Assembly: GCA_038212215.1 (NCBI GenBank)
Contig: JBBQUT010000010.1
Coordinates: forward strand, 62,001-126,000
DNA length: 64,000 nt
Direction: 5' to 3'
Origin: JALZAI01 sp038212215
GTDB lineage: Bacteria > Actinomycetota > Actinomycetes > Mycobacteriales > Jatrophihabitantaceae
Below the pieces are notes generated by a model. The model saw only the letters and a program-made list of their open reading frames with translations. It searched no databases and had not been told where the DNA came from. Positions 63,664 to 64,000 of the stretch are shown in pieces; position 1 is the first letter of the stretch; each line of letters opens with the position of its first letter. The translations under genes and the position numbers were made by a program.

Positions 63664-64000
63664 TCACCACCTGGCTCGGTGGCCTGCTGCGCCGCCGTCC
63701 CGCCCGGCTGGCCGCAGCGGCGATCGGCATTGCGATCGCGGTCGCCTTACTCGCCTCGCTGGGCTCCTTCCTCGCCCACTCGAAAGCGACCATGACCGCT
63801 CGTGCCGTGCGCGGGGTGGCCGTCGACTGGCAGGTTCAAGTGCAGCCCGGTGCCGACCCGACGGCGATGCAGAAACTCGTGCTCGGCAGCGGCGGGGTAC
63901 GCACCGTGCAGCCGGTGGACTTCGGCGCGACCAGTGGTCTGAGCGCAACTGCGGGCGGCAGCACCCAGACCACGGGCCTAGGGGTGGTGCTCGGCATCCC
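63660..64000 (+). CDS. FtsX/MacB-type ABC transporter permease (5' part only)
   Basis: 113 codons are visible. The N-terminal membrane helix RLAAAAIGIAIAVALLASLG follows a cytoplasmic TTWLGGLLRRRPAR, then the start of a periplasmic (MacB core) domain VDWQVQVQPGADPTAMQKLV. The frame is open at the window edge. ATG 63660 overlaps the ATPase stop by ATGA. Confidence 0.85.
   Translation, partial: MITTWLGGLLRRRPARLAAAAIGIAIAVALLASLGSFLAHSKATMTARAVRGVAVDWQVQVQPGADPTAMQKLVLGSGGVRTVQPVDFGATSGLSATAGGSTQTTGLGVVLGI

Overview
This 64 kb window comes from the chromosome of a high-GC actinobacterium that uses mycothiol and cofactor F420. The lineage signs are frequent GTG starts, a trigger factor gene directly upstream of clpP, an MshC-like ligase, a Rv2466c-type mycothiol oxidoreductase and F420/deazaflavin enzymes. 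The gene order rpiB, Rv2466c-like, pepN, Rv2468c-like, HNH (Rv2469c-like), glbO, aglA, Rv2474c-like, thioesterase, ettA, second ssb is the order I know from the Mycobacterium tuberculosis Rv2465c-Rv2478c region, interrupted here by accessory blocks. I infer a deep-branching actinobacterium (Frankiales/Jatrophihabitans-like), but the genus is not provable from this window.

Layout. 1-7.9 kb: clpP (cut by the window edge) and tig, small enzymes, tRNA-Pro, an ArsR regulator, and a PadR regulator followed by a two-gene drug-type ABC exporter with matching palindromic operators. 8-13 kb: an esterase, a membrane protein, a methyltransferase, then a graveyard of four broken genes (alpha/beta hydrolase, TetR, NmrA-like, MarR) and tRNA-Gly. 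13.2-18.4 kb: MshC-like ligase, rpiB, CtaG-like protein, a TetR/DUF952 pair and a GT4 mannosyltransferase. 18.4-26.1 kb: PHA synthase, an orphan ParA translationally coupled to a CYTH/CHAD (polyphosphate-binding type) protein, a secreted PhoX-like phosphatase and a secreted vanadium-haloperoxidase-like protein. 26.2-43 kb: the conserved Rv2466c-Rv2478c-like core plus an amidase, an MscS channel, a flavin disulfide oxidoreductase and a GlxA regulator.

43-54.7 kb: tRNA-Arg, a divergent deazaflavin oxidoreductase/DUF427 pair, a coupled histidine-degradation operon (M20 amidohydrolase, hutF, hutI), pterin dehydratase, oligoribonuclease, tRNA-His, a GAF-ANTAR regulator, a damaged F420 oxidoreductase, an NhaA-DsbA fusion antiporter and a CDF transporter. 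54.9-60.1 kb: a decaying integrative element seated at the 3' end of tRNA-Lys. Its tyrosine integrase has two frameshifts and an amber codon, its ATPase lacks the N-terminus, and several cargo genes are broken. 60.1-64 kb: a sensor kinase without a visible response regulator, a lipoprotein and a MacB-like ABC exporter that runs off the window.

Most interesting points: (i) the CHAD/ParA/PhaC cluster, a candidate storage-granule positioning system; (ii) one palindromic operator at both the TetR/DUF952 locus (17.2 kb) and the deazaflavin oxidoreductase/DUF427 locus (43.9 kb), implying a 26-kb-separated regulon; (iii) a long six-nucleotide-loop hairpin in the leader of the ANTAR gene; (iv) the integrative-element remnant and the sensor kinase left at its edge.
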